Origin: an uncultured Lactobacillus sp.
GTDB taxonomy: Bacteria > Bacillota > Bacilli > Lactobacillales > Lactobacillaceae
Direction of reading: 5' to 3'
Assembly: GCF_947367125.1 (NCBI RefSeq)
Contig: NZ_CANBCQ010000010.1
Location: forward strand, 1-54,033
DNA: 54,033 nt
Part shown: positions 17,893 to 27,121 of the stretch, in pieces
How positions within the stretch are numbered: position 1 is the first letter of the stretch
Layout of the letters: each line of letters starts with the position of its first letter
Notes under the pieces: model-generated
Told to the model about the DNA's origin: nothing
Seen by the model: only the letters and a program-made list of their open reading frames with translations
Database searches by the model: none
Made by a program: the position numbers and the translations under genes

Positions 17893-18888
17893 ATGGATAA
17901 TAAGGATAAATTAAAAGAAGTTGTTGATCAGGCAATTGCCAATCAACATGTTCCGCACGTTAAATTAAAAAGGATGGGTCCGAGTAGTGTTGACATTGAT
18001 AAGTTAACTAAACCTTCAAAAGAAACTCATCAAGAATATTGGGGCAAAGGCTTAACTTATTTTGCAATTGCCTTAATTATTGTGCTAGTTGTCTCAATTA
18101 TTGGTTTTGTAGGCTATCATGGTCTAGCTACATTTATTAATGATCATGTTAATGTCTTTCATTTTTTAACTTCAACTGATTGGGATCCAGGTGAAGGGAA
18201 AAATCATGTGGGTGCTGCTGTCATGATTGTTACCTCATTCTTAGTAACTCTTTTAGCAGCGCTTGTAGCTACACCTTTTGCAATTGCCATCGCTCTTTAT
18301 ATGACGGAATACTCTTCTAAAAAAGGTGCCAATTTCTTACAATCTGTTACTGAATTGTTAGTGGGAATTCCATCTGTAGTTTATGGTTTCCTAGGTTTAA
18401 CAATTATTGTGCCGGTAATTAGAAAACTATTTGGTGGTACTGGTTTTGGTATTTTGGCAGCTACTCTAGTTTTATTTGTAATGGTTTTGCCAACAATTAC
18501 CTCGTTAACAGTCGATAGTTTAAAGGCAGTACCAGGTCATTTTAGAAAAGCTTCAATGGCCTTAGGAGCTACACACTGGCAAACAATTTATCATGTAGTG
18601 CTGCGAGTAGCTACGCCTAGAATTTTAACAGCTGTAATCTTTGGGATGGCTAGAGCCTTTGGTGAAGCTTTAGCTGTGCAAATGGTTATCGGTAATGCAG
18701 TCTTGATGCCATACAATCTAGTTAGTCCATCAGCAACCTTGACTAGTCAATTAACAAGTCAGATGGGAAACACTGTAATGGGTACGTTGCCCAATAATGC
18801 CTTGTGGTCATTAGCATTGCTTCTTTTAATTATGTCTTTGGTATTTAACTTCCTAGTTAAGTTGATTGGAAAGAAGGGACAAAAATAG
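17893..18888 (+). CDS. pstC: Phosphate ABC transporter permease PstC
   Basis: A 331-residue permease. A cytoplasmic N-terminus of about 50 residues is followed by six membrane helices starting at about residue 53 (TYFAIALIIVLVVSIIGFVGY). The EAA loop, which contacts the ATPase, is visible as VPGHFRKASMALGATHWQTIYHVVL (about 212-236). The 50-residue polar extension before the first helix is longer than in many PstC proteins. It abuts pstA with no gap. Confidence 0.95.
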   Translation: MDNKDKLKEVVDQAIANQHVPHVKLKRMGPSSVDIDKLTKPSKETHQEYWGKGLTYFAIALIIVLVVSIIGFVGYHGLATFINDHVNVFHFLTSTDWDPGEGKNHVGAAVMIVTSFLVTLLAALVATPFAIAIALYMTEYSSKKGANFLQSVTELLVGIPSVVYGFLGLTIIVPVIRKLFGGTGFGILAATLVLFVMVLPTITSLTVDSLKAVPGHFRKASMALGATHWQTIYHVVLRVATPRILTAVIFGMARAFGEALAVQMVIGNAVLMPYNLVSPSATLTSQLTSQMGNTVMGTLPNNALWSLALLLLIMSLVFNFLVKLIGKKGQK

Positions 18889-19776
18889 ATGGATGCAAAA
18901 AAGAGAGATAAGTTAGCTACAGTAATTATCTATATTTTAGTAGGATTTGTTGTACTAATTTTAGCTGGCATCTTAGGGAATATTTTAATTACAGGTATTC
19001 CACATTTATCCTGGCACTTTTTAAGTTCAGGAGCTTCATCATACCAAGCTGGTGGTGGAGTACGCGATCAATTATTTAATTCAATTTATTTGCTAGTATT
19101 AACTACTATTATTTCTTTACCTATTGCTCTAGGTGCAGCCATTTATTTAGCCGAATATGCTAAAGACAACTGGATAACCAATTTAATTAGAACTACGATT
19201 CAAATTCTTAGTTCATTGCCATCAATTGTGGTTGGTTTGTTTGGCTATCTATTATTTGTAGTTCAATTTGGATTTGGCTTTTCAATTATTTCTGGGGCTT
19301 TAGCTTTAACATTCTTTAATTTACCAATTTTAACTAGTAATATCGAAGAAGCAATTAAGGGAGTGCCGCAAGATCAACGTGAAGCAGGTCTTGCCTTGGG
19401 CTTATCTAATTGGAAAACTATTCGCGGTATTGTTTTGCCAGCGGCTCTTCCAGGAATTTTAACAGGAATTATTTTGAGTGCTGGACGGATCTTTGGTGAA
19501 GCTGCAGCTTTGATTTATACTGCTGGGCAAAGTGGTTCAACAATTAATTATGCAGATTGGAATCCATTTAGTCCGACTAGTCCACTTAATGTCATGCGTC
19601 CAGCTGAAACATTAGCTGTGCATATTTGGAAGGTCAATACTGAAGGTATTATTCCTGATGCGACGATTGTTTCAGCGGCTACTTCGGCATTATTGGTTAT
19701 TGTTGTAATTGTATTTAATTTAGGTGCGCGTTATCTGGGTAATAAATTGTACCGTAAGTTAACTGCAGCCAAGTAG
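18889..19776 (+). CDS. pstA: Phosphate ABC transporter permease PstA
   Basis: A 295-residue permease with six membrane helices, the first at about residues 11-36. It has the EAA-type loop VPQDQREAGLALGLSNWKTIRGIVL (about 160-184) and the periplasmic-side loop typical of PstA. It forms the transmembrane heterodimer with PstC. It starts immediately after the pstC stop. Confidence 0.95.
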   Translation: MDAKKRDKLATVIIYILVGFVVLILAGILGNILITGIPHLSWHFLSSGASSYQAGGGVRDQLFNSIYLLVLTTIISLPIALGAAIYLAEYAKDNWITNLIRTTIQILSSLPSIVVGLFGYLLFVVQFGFGFSIISGALALTFFNLPILTSNIEEAIKGVPQDQREAGLALGLSNWKTIRGIVLPAALPGILTGIILSAGRIFGEAAALIYTAGQSGSTINYADWNPFSPTSPLNVMRPAETLAVHIWKVNTEGIIPDATIVSAATSALLVIVVIVFNLGARYLGNKLYRKLTAAK

Positions 19777-19781
19777 GTGAA

Positions 19782-20579
19782 ATGATGCAAGAATTAAAAC
19801 CTAGTTACGTTAAGACGTTTGCTAAGGATGAATTAGCGCTATCAACTAAGGACTTGAGTGTTCTATATGGTGGAAAAGTACAAAAGCTTTTTGACGCTAG
19901 CCTCCAATTTAAAAAGAATACGATTACTGCTTTGATTGGCGCTTCTGGCTCTGGAAAATCCACTTTTCTACGATCATTGAATCGGATGAATGATCGCGTG
20001 GCTACTGTTAATGGAGAAATTTGGTTCCATGGGTTAGATGTGAATAAGCCTAATATTAACGTTTATGAATTAAGAAAAAATATTGGCATGGTCTTTCAGC
20101 GTCCTAATCCGTTTCCTAAATCAATTAGAGAAAATATTGTTTATGCTTTAAAAGCAGATGGACAAAAAGATCAAAAAGAGCTTGATCGGATTGTGGAAGA
20201 AAGCTTGCGTGCAGCAGCTTTGTGGGATGAAGTTAAAGATAAGTTGGATAAAAGTGCCTTAGCTTTGTCAGGTGGGCAACAACAACGTTTATGTATTGCA
20301 CGTGCTTTAGCAGTTAAGCCAGAAATTTTGTTACTCGATGAGCCGGCTAGTGCTTTGGATCCTGTTTCTACTTCTAAGCTTGAAGACACACTTAAGCAAC
20401 TGAGAAGCAAATATACGATGGTTGTGGTTACGCATAATATGCAGCAAGCCTCACGGATTAGTGATTATACAGCATTTTTCCATTTGGGACATGTAATTGA
20501 ATATAATTCAACGGCGGAGATCTTTACTAATCCTAAAGGCCAGATTACTGAAGACTATATTCAGGGAAGTTTTGGATAA
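19782..20579 (+). CDS. pstB: Phosphate ABC transporter ATPase PstB (copy 1)
   Basis: A 265-residue ATPase. Walker A is GASGSGKST (about 53-61), the Q-loop is [12 protein letters not shown], the signature is [15 protein letters not shown] and Walker B is [12 protein letters not shown]. Compared with copy 2 it carries a 20-residue N-terminal extension ([20 protein letters not shown]). The start can be either ATG of the pair at 19782/19785. The pstB2 start is one base after its stop. Confidence 0.95.
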   Translation: MMQELKPSYVKTFAKDELALSTKDLSVLYGGKVQKLFDASLQFKKNTITALIGASGSGKSTFLRSLNRMNDRVATVNGEIWFHGLDVNKPNINVYELRKNIGMVFQRPNPFPKSIRENIVYALKADGQKDQKELDRIVEESLRAAALWDEVKDKLDKSALALSGGQQQRLCIARALAVKPEILLLDEPASALDPVSTSKLEDTLKQLRSKYTMVVVTHNMQQASRISDYTAFFHLGHVIEYNSTAEIFTNPKGQITEDYIQGSFG

Positions 20580-20580
20580 A

Positions 20581-21336
20581 ATGACAACAATAATTTCAGC
20601 AAAAGATGTACATCTAAGTTACGGCGATTATGAAGCGCTGCATGGTATTAATCTTAATTTTAAGGAAAAAGAATTAACTGCTTTAATCGGTCCTAGTGGT
20701 TGTGGTAAATCTACTTTTTTGCGCTGCTTAAACCGAATGAATGATGATATTGAAAATATCAAAATTGCTGGTGAAATCAAATTTGAAGGACAAGATATTT
20801 ATGATCCTAAGACTGATTTAGTTAATCTGCGTAAAGAAGTTGGCATGGTTTTTCAACAACCAACGCCATTTCCATTTTCGGTTTATGATAATGTGGCTTA
20901 TGGGTTAAAAATTGCGGGTGTTAAAGATAAAGCGTTGATTGACCAGCGCGTTGAGGAAAGTCTTAAGCAAGCTGCAATTTGGAAAGAAACTAAAAATAAT
21001 TTAAATAGAAATGCTCAGGCTTTTTCAGGTGGACAGCAACAGAGAATTTGTATTGCCCGTGCTTTAGCGGTTCGACCAAAAGTTGTTTTGCTTGATGAGC
21101 CAACTAGTGCTTTGGATCCAATTTCGAGTAGTGAAATTGAAGAAACACTGATAGATTTGAAGCATCAGTATACTTTTATTATGGTTACCCATAACCTGCA
21201 GCAAGCAGGGCGAATTTCTGATCAAACTGCCTTTTTAATGAATGGTGATTTGATTGAAGCTGGTCCGACTGAAGAAGTGTTTATTGCACCTAAGAAGCAA
21301 ATTACAAGTGATTACCTTAACGGTCGTTTTGGTTAA
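20581..21336 (+). CDS. pstB: Phosphate ABC transporter ATPase PstB (copy 2)
   Basis: A 251-residue paralogue of the preceding ATPase, with Walker [11 protein letters not shown]-loop [12 protein letters not shown], signature [15 protein letters not shown] and Walker [13 protein letters not shown]. The frame is open further upstream into pstB1, but ATG 20581 begins the conserved [15 protein letters not shown] and lies right after the pstB1 stop, so I use it. Tandem pstB genes are common in Bacilli. The two products probably form a heterodimer or alternate partners for PstCA. Confidence 0.94.
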   Translation: MTTIISAKDVHLSYGDYEALHGINLNFKEKELTALIGPSGCGKSTFLRCLNRMNDDIENIKIAGEIKFEGQDIYDPKTDLVNLRKEVGMVFQQPTPFPFSVYDNVAYGLKIAGVKDKALIDQRVEESLKQAAIWKETKNNLNRNAQAFSGGQQQRICIARALAVRPKVVLLDEPTSALDPISSSEIEETLIDLKHQYTFIMVTHNLQQAGRISDQTAFLMNGDLIEAGPTEEVFIAPKKQITSDYLNGRFG

Positions 21337-21354
21337 AATTTTGAGGTAAAAAAG

Positions 21355-22032
21355 ATGCACGAAATATTTTTAGATGAGTTAAAAAAATTAAACACGCAAT
21401 TTATGGAAATGGGTGTCTTTGTTAATGATGAAATTGATCATGCCACGCGAGCTTTTGTTGATCATGATAAAAAGACTGCCCAATCAATGGTTGATGATGA
21501 AGAAAAAATCCCCGCAGAATCAATCGACATTCAAAAACAAGCTTTAAAATTGATGGCTTTGCAGCAGCCAGTGGCAACTGATTTTAGAGTTGTCATTAGC
21601 ATTTTAAAGGCAACAACTGATTTGGAACGAATTGGGGAAAATGCAATGAGTATTGCTCTGGAAACGATCAGAGTAAAGGGCAATCCTCGTATTCCAGAAG
21701 TTGAAGAAATCATCTCCAATATGACACACAACGTGCGGCATATGTTAATTCAAGTTTTAACGGCTTATGTGCAAGACGATGAAAAAATGGCGCGTGAAGT
21801 AGCCAGTCGAGATGGAATGATTGATCATGACTACGTTAGAGCACGCAAATTAATTGTTGATGGGATTGAAGATGATCCTTCTCGTGCAATGGCTTCATCA
21901 AGCTATTTTGTAGTTACACGGTTGCTAGAGCGAATTGGTGATCATATCGTAAATTTGGCTAGTTGGGTAGTTTATAAGACAACTGGTGAATTGGAAGAAT
22001 TATCTAATCCCACTGAAAGTGAAACAATCTAA
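21355..22032 (+). CDS. phoU: Phosphate transport regulator PhoU
   Basis: A 225-residue all-helical protein made of two related three-helix bundles. Each has a PhoU acidic metal-binding motif: DDEEKIPAESIDIQ (about 48-61) and the later SRDGMIDHDYVRARK (about 150-164). PhoU dampens Pst uptake and links it to PhoPR signalling. It is the last gene of the operon, followed by the terminator at 22038-22061. Confidence 0.95.
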   Translation: MHEIFLDELKKLNTQFMEMGVFVNDEIDHATRAFVDHDKKTAQSMVDDEEKIPAESIDIQKQALKLMALQQPVATDFRVVISILKATTDLERIGENAMSIALETIRVKGNPRIPEVEEIISNMTHNVRHMLIQVLTAYVQDDEKMAREVASRDGMIDHDYVRARKLIVDGIEDDPSRAMASSSYFVVTRLLERIGDHIVNLASWVVYKTTGELEELSNPTESETI

Positions 22033-22037
22033 AATAA

Positions 22038-22061
22038 GCATCGCTAAAAGCGATGCTTTTT
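22038..22061 (+). terminator. pst operon terminator
   Basis: AGCATCGC-TAAAA-GCGATGCT with a T run directly after phoU. Confidence 0.88.
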
Positions 22062-22183
22062 GTGTAAAAAAACACATGATATCATTTTACTTTTTGCTTA
22101 TACATGTCCATAATAAAAAGGAGAATATTGCAGAGATACTTGTGTGAAAATAGGTGTATTATCTAAATCTATAAGGGGGAAAT

Positions 22184-23368
22184 ATGGTTACAATTTTAGT
22201 AAACGACATTGTGCCAATTTTGGTCATTATGTTGTTGGGATATGTGTGTGGTAAGTTCACATTCTTTGATGATGATCAACGTCAAGGATTGAACAAGTTA
22301 GTGTTGAATATTGCTTTACCTGCTGCATTATTTATTTCAATTGTTAAAGCAACAAGAAAAATGTTTGCACAGGATATAGTTTTAACATTAATTTCTATTG
22401 TTGGTGTTACTGGCTTATTTATGGTCAGCTATTACTTGGATAAGGTAATGTTTCATCGGTCAACTCAAGAAGCCGCTGTTTGTGCCTTGATTGCTGGTTC
22501 ACCAACTATCGGATTCTTAGGTTTTGCGGTTCTTGATCCAATTTATGGTAACAACGCAACTACTAATTTGGTTATTGGGATTGTTTCAATTGTAGTTAAT
22601 GCAGTTACCATTCCATTAGGATTAATGCTGATTAATAAAGGACAAGCTAAGTTAAAACAAAAGGCTGCTGCTAAAAAGGATAACGGCTCTACTCAAGTAC
22701 AAGTTAAGCTTGCTCCTAAAAAAGGTGAAACAAAGCCAGTTGTTAAGAGTGTCGCAGTTCCAGATGGCGTACCTGTTAGTGATGAAGAAGCAAAAGCTTT
22801 GAAAGAAAAAGGAATTCAGCGTGAAATTGACTTGGTTCATGCTGAATTTGATGACCATGCAGGTGAAAAAGACGCCAAGAAGATAAATCCAACATTGAAG
22901 TCAATCATTGATGCAGTTAAGAAGCCAGTTGCTGCAGCTCCACTTCTTGCTGTAATCTTTGTTTTAATTGGAATTAGAATTCCTACTTCATGGGCACCTA
23001 CATTTGATTTGATTGCCAAAGCTAATTCTGGGGTTGCCGTTTTGGCTGCCGGTTTAGCTTTATCAACAGTTAAGTTTTCAATTGATAAAGAAGTTATTTG
23101 GAATACTTTCTTCCGTTTGTTCTTAACCCCTGCAATTATTGTTGCTGCCGCATATCTTTGTGGTATGGGCTCAGATCCAACTAAAATTTCAATGCTTTGC
23201 TTGGCAACAGGTTTGCCACCTGCATTTTCAGGTATTATTATTTCTAGTCGTTACAACATTTATGTTAAGGAGGGAGCAAGTTCCGTTGCTGTTTCAACTG
23301 TCTTCTTTGCAGTAAGTTGTATTTTCTGGATTTGGGCTTTGCCTGTTTTAGCAGGAATGTTTCATTAA
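22184..23368 (+). CDS. Auxin-efflux-carrier-family permease
   Basis: A 394-residue AEC-family transporter; bacterial members move malate, malonate or other organic acids. About ten membrane helices in two blocks (about 1-155 and 255-394) flank a charged cytoplasmic loop at about 156-250, which is rich in Lys and Ala and longer than in many family members. Conserved helix-break patterns are visible (NKLVLNIALPAALF and GLALSTVKFS). The RBS is AAGGGGG. The substrate cannot be told. It is monocistronic, bounded by terminators at 22038-22061 and 23380-23411. Confidence 0.85.
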   Translation: MVTILVNDIVPILVIMLLGYVCGKFTFFDDDQRQGLNKLVLNIALPAALFISIVKATRKMFAQDIVLTLISIVGVTGLFMVSYYLDKVMFHRSTQEAAVCALIAGSPTIGFLGFAVLDPIYGNNATTNLVIGIVSIVVNAVTIPLGLMLINKGQAKLKQKAAAKKDNGSTQVQVKLAPKKGETKPVVKSVAVPDGVPVSDEEAKALKEKGIQREIDLVHAEFDDHAGEKDAKKINPTLKSIIDAVKKPVAAAPLLAVIFVLIGIRIPTSWAPTFDLIAKANSGVAVLAAGLALSTVKFSIDKEVIWNTFFRLFLTPAIIVAAAYLCGMGSDPTKISMLCLATGLPPAFSGIIISSRYNIYVKEGASSVAVSTVFFAVSCIFWIWALPVLAGMFH

Positions 23369-23379
23369 TTAAGTTCAAA

Positions 23380-23411
23380 AATAAGGTCGATTAAGTTCGA
23401 TCTTATTTTTT
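23380..23411 (+). terminator. Terminator of the AEC permease gene
   Basis: AATAAGGTCGA-TTAAGT-TCGATCTTATT followed by a T run. Confidence 0.88.
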
Positions 23412-23473
23412 TGCCCTTTATTAGGGATGAATACGGGTTCACCTATTATAAAGCGTTTATAATTATCGCCTAA

Positions 23474-23496
23474 GTGTATAATTTTTTGCGGTAAGC
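23474..23496 (+). repeat. ISLre2 left inverted repeat
   Basis: Begins GTGTATAATTTTTTGCGGT. It pairs with the right repeat with 5 mismatches in 23 positions. Confidence 0.75.
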
Positions 23497-23514
23497 TGAA
23501 TAAAGGATTAAAAA

Positions 23515-23545
23515 AGCTCAAGTCTGTTGAATTTGGACTTGAGCT
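23515..23545 (-). terminator. Hairpin at the left end of the IS
   Basis: AGCTCAAGTC and GACTTGAGCT pair perfectly around an 11-base loop. On the minus strand a T run follows, so it can end transcripts entering or leaving the element. Confidence 0.55.
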
Positions 23546-23605
23546 AAAACAAAAAGACCAGTAGTCTGATGTTAACCAAAGAAACACATTAGAAGCTGGA
23601 CTTTT

Positions 23606-25009
23606 ATGGAATCTATTATAACTGATATCGTGAAAATTATTAAGTCTGAAAATAATGTTCTTGCCCGTGAAAAGGCATTAATGTGCTATTTCTTGGATCT
23701 GATTAGAGAGTTGATGAAGCTGGCACTAGAGGAAGTTGATGTTGATTTAGTTGATGAAACTAAAAAGCAAGGCTATCAGATTGAAAAAAATAAGCGTTCA
23801 GTGGTGACAGTTTTTGGCGAAATCAATCACTGGCGCAGAAGATATGTCTGTCCAGGCAGGAAGGCAAAATACCCGTTGGATCAATTGATGGGCTATGACA
23901 AGTATAAGCGCTATAGTGTTTTAGCAGTTAAAAATATTTTACAGGTTAGTGCTGTATCAACTTACCGCAATACTGCCCTAGCTGTTAATACCCTGTCTAG
24001 CTTTAACATTAGTCATAGTCAAGTTGGTAAGCTGATTGTTCAAGCGGGCAAGCAAATCAAGGCACAGCAACAGTCTGAAGAAAGGTACGATGGCATTACC
24101 CAAAAGAAAAAAGTACCAGTGCTTTATCTTGAAGGCGATGGCGTTGTAATTAAAGGGACCAAAAAGCGGCTGGAGTTTCACCGCTATCAAGTCTGTGAAG
24201 ATATTATTAATGTGAGCAAGACACGCAGAAAGAGAGTTCAAGCCAAAGAGTTCGTTTCTTTAAGCCGCTTGAATGCCTTGCAAGAAATCAAAGCTTATTT
24301 AGCTAATACCTATGACTTAAGCGATACTTTGATCATCAGTAATGCCGATGGCGGCGCTGGCTATGCCAAAAAAGATTTTGATGAAATAGTCGGTCGCTGC
24401 AAGCAGCATGAACACTTCTTGGATGTCTTTCATTTGAATAAAAAGATTAAAGATCGTCTGGGCTTTATGCCGGCTATGCAAGGCAAATTAATTAGTGCAG
24501 TTGAGTTTAAGTACAACCGTCGCTTGACTGATGTGATTTTAGATACAATTGAAAGCAATCTGATTGACGAACTGAATACGCCAGAAAATCATGAAAACCT
24601 AAGGCGTCTGCGCGGCTATCTTCATCGGCACTGGGCTGATATTGAGCCGTTTAAGATGCGCAAATTGCCAGTAATTAAAGCAATAGGCTGCTGCGAAAGC
24701 AATCACCGCAAGTATACCTATCGGGTTAAAGGACAAGGAAAATATTGGTCAGAGGATGGCGCCGAAGGGATTCTGCGTGTGCTGACTTGCATCAAAAACA
24801 ATGAACTGGAATATTGGCTAAGCAGCGAGTTTGCAGGCTCAGAAATAAATGCAATGACTGAGCAAGAATTAAAAGCGGCAGCCCGTGATAGCCTAAAGAA
24901 GCGACATGAAAGTCATTTAGGCATACAGCGCGGAGCTTTAACAACGCAAACGGCTGGAAGCAACTATTTAAGCAAATTCAATCGGATGCTAAACCACATA
25001 AATTATTAA
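23606..25009 (+). CDS. ISLre2-family transposase (UPF0236 type)
   Basis: A 467-residue protein typical of ISLre2/UPF0236 transposases. It has the N-terminal core TVFGEINHWRRRYVCPG (about 72-88), the aspartate-bearing stretch LIISNADGGAGYAKKDF (about 243-259), the block VFHLNKKI, and the C-terminal AIGCCESNHRKYTYRVKGQGKYWS (about 370-393). It is full length with no internal stop, so the element may be active. Confidence 0.9.
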   Translation: MESIITDIVKIIKSENNVLAREKALMCYFLDLIRELMKLALEEVDVDLVDETKKQGYQIEKNKRSVVTVFGEINHWRRRYVCPGRKAKYPLDQLMGYDKYKRYSVLAVKNILQVSAVSTYRNTALAVNTLSSFNISHSQVGKLIVQAGKQIKAQQQSEERYDGITQKKKVPVLYLEGDGVVIKGTKKRLEFHRYQVCEDIINVSKTRRKRVQAKEFVSLSRLNALQEIKAYLANTYDLSDTLIISNADGGAGYAKKDFDEIVGRCKQHEHFLDVFHLNKKIKDRLGFMPAMQGKLISAVEFKYNRRLTDVILDTIESNLIDELNTPENHENLRRLRGYLHRHWADIEPFKMRKLPVIKAIGCCESNHRKYTYRVKGQGKYWSEDGAEGILRVLTCIKNNELEYWLSSEFAGSEINAMTEQELKAAARDSLKKRHESHLGIQRGALTTQTAGSNYLSKFNRMLNHINY

Positions 25010-25037
25010 GAAATTAAGGTCAGACTAATGGTTTTTA

Positions 25038-25060
25038 GGTTACCGCAAAAACATTGACAC
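25038..25060 (-). repeat. ISLre2 right inverted repeat with outward TTGACA
   Basis: On the plus strand this repeat ends ACATTGACAC. The TTGACA at 25054-25059 is a perfect outward-facing -35 box pointing at rplJ-rplL. Confidence 0.7.
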
Positions 25061-25080
25061 TTACTAATTAACAAATTATT

Positions 25081-25109
25081 TTGCATTTTGTTGAATATGT
25101 TGCTATAAT
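25081..25109 (+). promoter_or_regulatory. rplJ-rplL promoter
   Basis: TTGCAT (25081-25086), a 17-base spacer and TATAAT (25104-25109), about 20 bases downstream of the IS right end. Confidence 0.65.
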
Positions 25110-25111
25110 AC

Positions 25112-25232
25112 TTAATTGTAAATTCTACCTAAGACTCGGGTGGCATGACGCCTCAAAATCCCGCCGAGGCCAGAAGATAATGAAGGTTTTTATGCTCCAT
25201 GTCTTTCGGCATGGAGATTTTGCTTTTTAAGG
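25112..25232 (+). ncRNA. L10 leader (autoregulatory mRNA element)
   Basis: The leader has ACCTAAGACTCGGGTGGCA, CGCCGAGGCC and GAAGATAATGAAGG, in the order seen in the L10 leader of Firmicutes. The L10(L12)4 complex binds this RNA to repress its own synthesis. It ends in an attenuator: CTCCATG (25195-25201) pairs with CATGGAG (25210-25216) and is followed by a T-rich run to 25228. Confidence 0.85.
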
Positions 25233-25273
25233 CCTTATAGAATTTATCAATGTAATCATGGAGGTGAAATAAT

Positions 25274-25786
25274 TTGAGTAAAGCTGCTATTGCTGAAAAG
25301 GAAAAGCTTGTTGATGCATTTGCTGAAGAACTTAAAGCTGCTAAGGCTATCTTGGTAATTAACTACCTTGGTTTAACTGTTGAAGAAGTTACTAACATGC
25401 GTAAGGAACTTCGTGATAACGACGTTAAAATGAAGGTTATCAAGAACACCTACTTGAGACGTGCTGCTGCTAAGGCTGGTATCGAAGGTCTTGACGATAC
25501 TTTCGTTGGTCCTACTGCTGTTATCTACACTGATAACGCTGATGACGTTACTGAACCTGCACGTATTGTTTCTAAGTACGAAGATGATTTCGACGTTATC
25601 GAAATCAAGGGTGGTATGCTTGAAGGTAAGTTGACTTCTAAGGATGAAATCAAGGAACTTGCTGCTATCCCAGGTCGCGAAGGTTTACTTTCAATGCTTG
25701 TTTCTGTATTACAAGCTCCTGTACGCGACTTCGCTTATGCTGTTAAGGCTGTTGCTGAATCTAAGGATGAAGACTCAGCTGAATAA
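25274..25786 (+). CDS. rplJ: 50S ribosomal protein L10
   Basis: A 170-residue protein that anchors L7/L12 dimers to the ribosome stalk. The N-terminal RNA-binding part has EELKAAKAILVINYLGLTVEEVTNMRKELR, followed by the core KVIKNTYLRRAAAKAG and, near the C-terminus, the L12-binding helix (LVSVLQAPVRDFAYAVKAVAE). It uses a TTG start supported by GGAGGTG eight bases upstream. Codon bias is extreme, as expected for a highly expressed gene. Confidence 0.97.
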   Translation: MSKAAIAEKEKLVDAFAEELKAAKAILVINYLGLTVEEVTNMRKELRDNDVKMKVIKNTYLRRAAAKAGIEGLDDTFVGPTAVIYTDNADDVTEPARIVSKYEDDFDVIEIKGGMLEGKLTSKDEIKELAAIPGREGLLSMLVSVLQAPVRDFAYAVKAVAESKDEDSAE

Positions 25787-25836
25787 TTAAAGAATATATT
25801 TAATATCTAAATTCTAATTTTTCGGAGGATACTTAA

Positions 25837-26199
25837 ATGGCTTTAGATACTGATAAGATTATTGAAGAATTAAAGGGCGCTACAATTCTTGAATTGAACG
25901 ACCTTGTAAAGGCTATCGAAGATGAATTTGACGTTACTGCTGCTGCTCCAGTTGCTGCTGCAGGTGCTGCAGACGCAGGTGCTGCTAAGTCAGAATTCGA
26001 CGTTGAATTGACTGAAGCAGGTCAAGAAAAGGTTAAGGTTATTAAGGCTATCCGTGACATCACTGGTCTTGGCCTTAAGGACTCAAAGGACCTTGTTGAC
26101 GGTGCTCCTAAGAACGTTAAGGAAGGCGTTTCAGAAGACGAAGCTAACGACATCAAGGCTAAGCTTGAAGAAGTTGGCGCAACTGTAACCCTTAAATAA
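25837..26199 (+). CDS. rplL: 50S ribosomal protein L7/L12
   Basis: A 120-residue L7/L12. It has an N-terminal dimerisation helix ([26 protein letters not shown]), an Ala-rich hinge (about 36-52) and the C-terminal factor-binding domain ([33 protein letters not shown]). It recruits GTPase factors. The RBS is GGAGG. Confidence 0.97.
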   Translation: MALDTDKIIEELKGATILELNDLVKAIEDEFDVTAAAPVAAAGAADAGAAKSEFDVELTEAGQEKVKVIKAIRDITGLGLKDSKDLVDGAPKNVKEGVSEDEANDIKAKLEEVGATVTLK

Positions 26200-26220
26200 T
26201 TACAGCCCAACTGGGCGTTA

Positions 26221-26259
26221 AAAATAAGCTCTTTGCCATGTGCGAAGAGCTTATTTTTT
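26221..26259 (+). terminator. rplJ-rplL terminator
   Basis: AAAATAAGCTCTT and AAGAGCTTATTTTTT pair around TGCCATGTGCG. It directly precedes the TATAAT of the channel gene. Confidence 0.88.
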
Positions 26260-26272
26260 GTATAATGATTTT

Positions 26273-27115
26273 ATGATGAAAGTTATAAATAGAAAATTAA
26301 CGCCATCGCAATGGGTAATGGCGATTTTAGCCATTGTTTCGATTTTTTTAATTATTTTAGATTTTGCAGCAGTTATTAATATCGATGAGCCAACAAGCAA
26401 ATGGTTTTGGATCAATAGTGCAATTGTAGTCTATTTTGCAATTAATTATTTCCGTGGGCTGCATTCTGCTCAGGATAAAAAAATTTATTTTAAGACGCAT
26501 ATTTATGATTTACTGAGTATCATTCCAATCGGGTTATTATTTGTTGGTTTAAATGTTTTTAACTTATCTGGCTTAGTATCAGATTTACGCTTATTACGTT
26601 TAATTCGTTTAGCTGGTTTAATGGGAATGTTGCGTAACATTTTTCATACTAATGGCCTGCTTTATGTGATCTTTTTTACGATTACTTTTTTATTGTTAGG
26701 TGCAGAAGCGTTTGCCATTACTGAGCATGTAAGTTTAGACACGGCTTTTTGGTGGGTGCTTTCGACAGCCTCGACTGTAGGATATGATGCAATTTTTGGT
26801 AAAACAATTCCGCCACATAGCATTGTCGGTAAATTTGTTACGCTGGTAATGATGCTGTTAGGAATTGGAGTTGTCGGGATGTTAACCTCATCAATCACTT
26901 CATATTTGATGAGAAAAACTAATGGCGCAAATACATTAAGAACGCAGGATAATATTCAATTAATTTTGAAAAAACTTGATGATTTGGAAAAGCAAAATCA
27001 AGATCTTGCCGAACAAAATAAGCAAATGCAGGCACAAATTAATGAACTGAAAAATGCCAAGAGTACAACAGAGCTACATAAGATAAGAGAATGGCTTGAT
27101 AAAAAGAAGGGGTAA
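26273..27115 (+). CDS. Voltage-gated-type ion channel with altered selectivity filter
   Basis: A 280-residue membrane protein of the voltage-gated cation channel superfamily. Six hydrophobic segments are seen; an S4-like helix carries arginines every third position (SDLRLLRLIRLAGLMG, about 105-120). The pore loop is TASTVGYDAIFGK (about 165-177), so the filter reads TVGYD where K+ channels have TVGYG. The C-terminus is a cytoplasmic coiled coil (QLILKKLDDLEKQNQDLAEQNKQM). I start at ATG 26273 because frames further upstream run through the rplL terminator. TATAAT at 26261-26266 is only 6 bases before this ATG. The RsmC-like gene follows after 6 bases. Confidence 0.85.
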   Translation: MMKVINRKLTPSQWVMAILAIVSIFLIILDFAAVINIDEPTSKWFWINSAIVVYFAINYFRGLHSAQDKKIYFKTHIYDLLSIIPIGLLFVGLNVFNLSGLVSDLRLLRLIRLAGLMGMLRNIFHTNGLLYVIFFTITFLLLGAEAFAITEHVSLDTAFWWVLSTASTVGYDAIFGKTIPPHSIVGKFVTLVMMLLGIGVVGMLTSSITSYLMRKTNGANTLRTQDNIQLILKKLDDLEKQNQDLAEQNKQMQAQINELKNAKSTTELHKIREWLDKKKG

Positions 27116-27121
27116 ATCAGA

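Larger units (their letters stand above)
23474..25060 (+). mobile_element. ISLre2-type insertion sequence (complete)
   Basis: The element is about 1587 bp with one transposase gene. The ends are imperfect 23-bp inverted repeats: GTGTATAATTTTTTGCGGT... at 23474-23496, and on the minus strand GTGTCAATGTTTTTGCGGT... at 25038-25060, matching at 18 of 23 positions. I see no clear target-site duplication outside the repeats. An internal hairpin (23515-23545) faces out from the left end on the minus strand. The element lies between the AEC permease gene and the rplJ promoter. Confidence 0.85.

Noticed and set aside
25112..25232. T-box or other aminoacylation leader before rplJ
   Set aside because: The gene downstream is L10 and the leader carries the L10-leader blocks and attenuator.
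26240..26272. ATG 26240 as channel start
   Set aside because: It lies in the loop of the rplL terminator hairpin, and the first 11 residues it adds have no family support.
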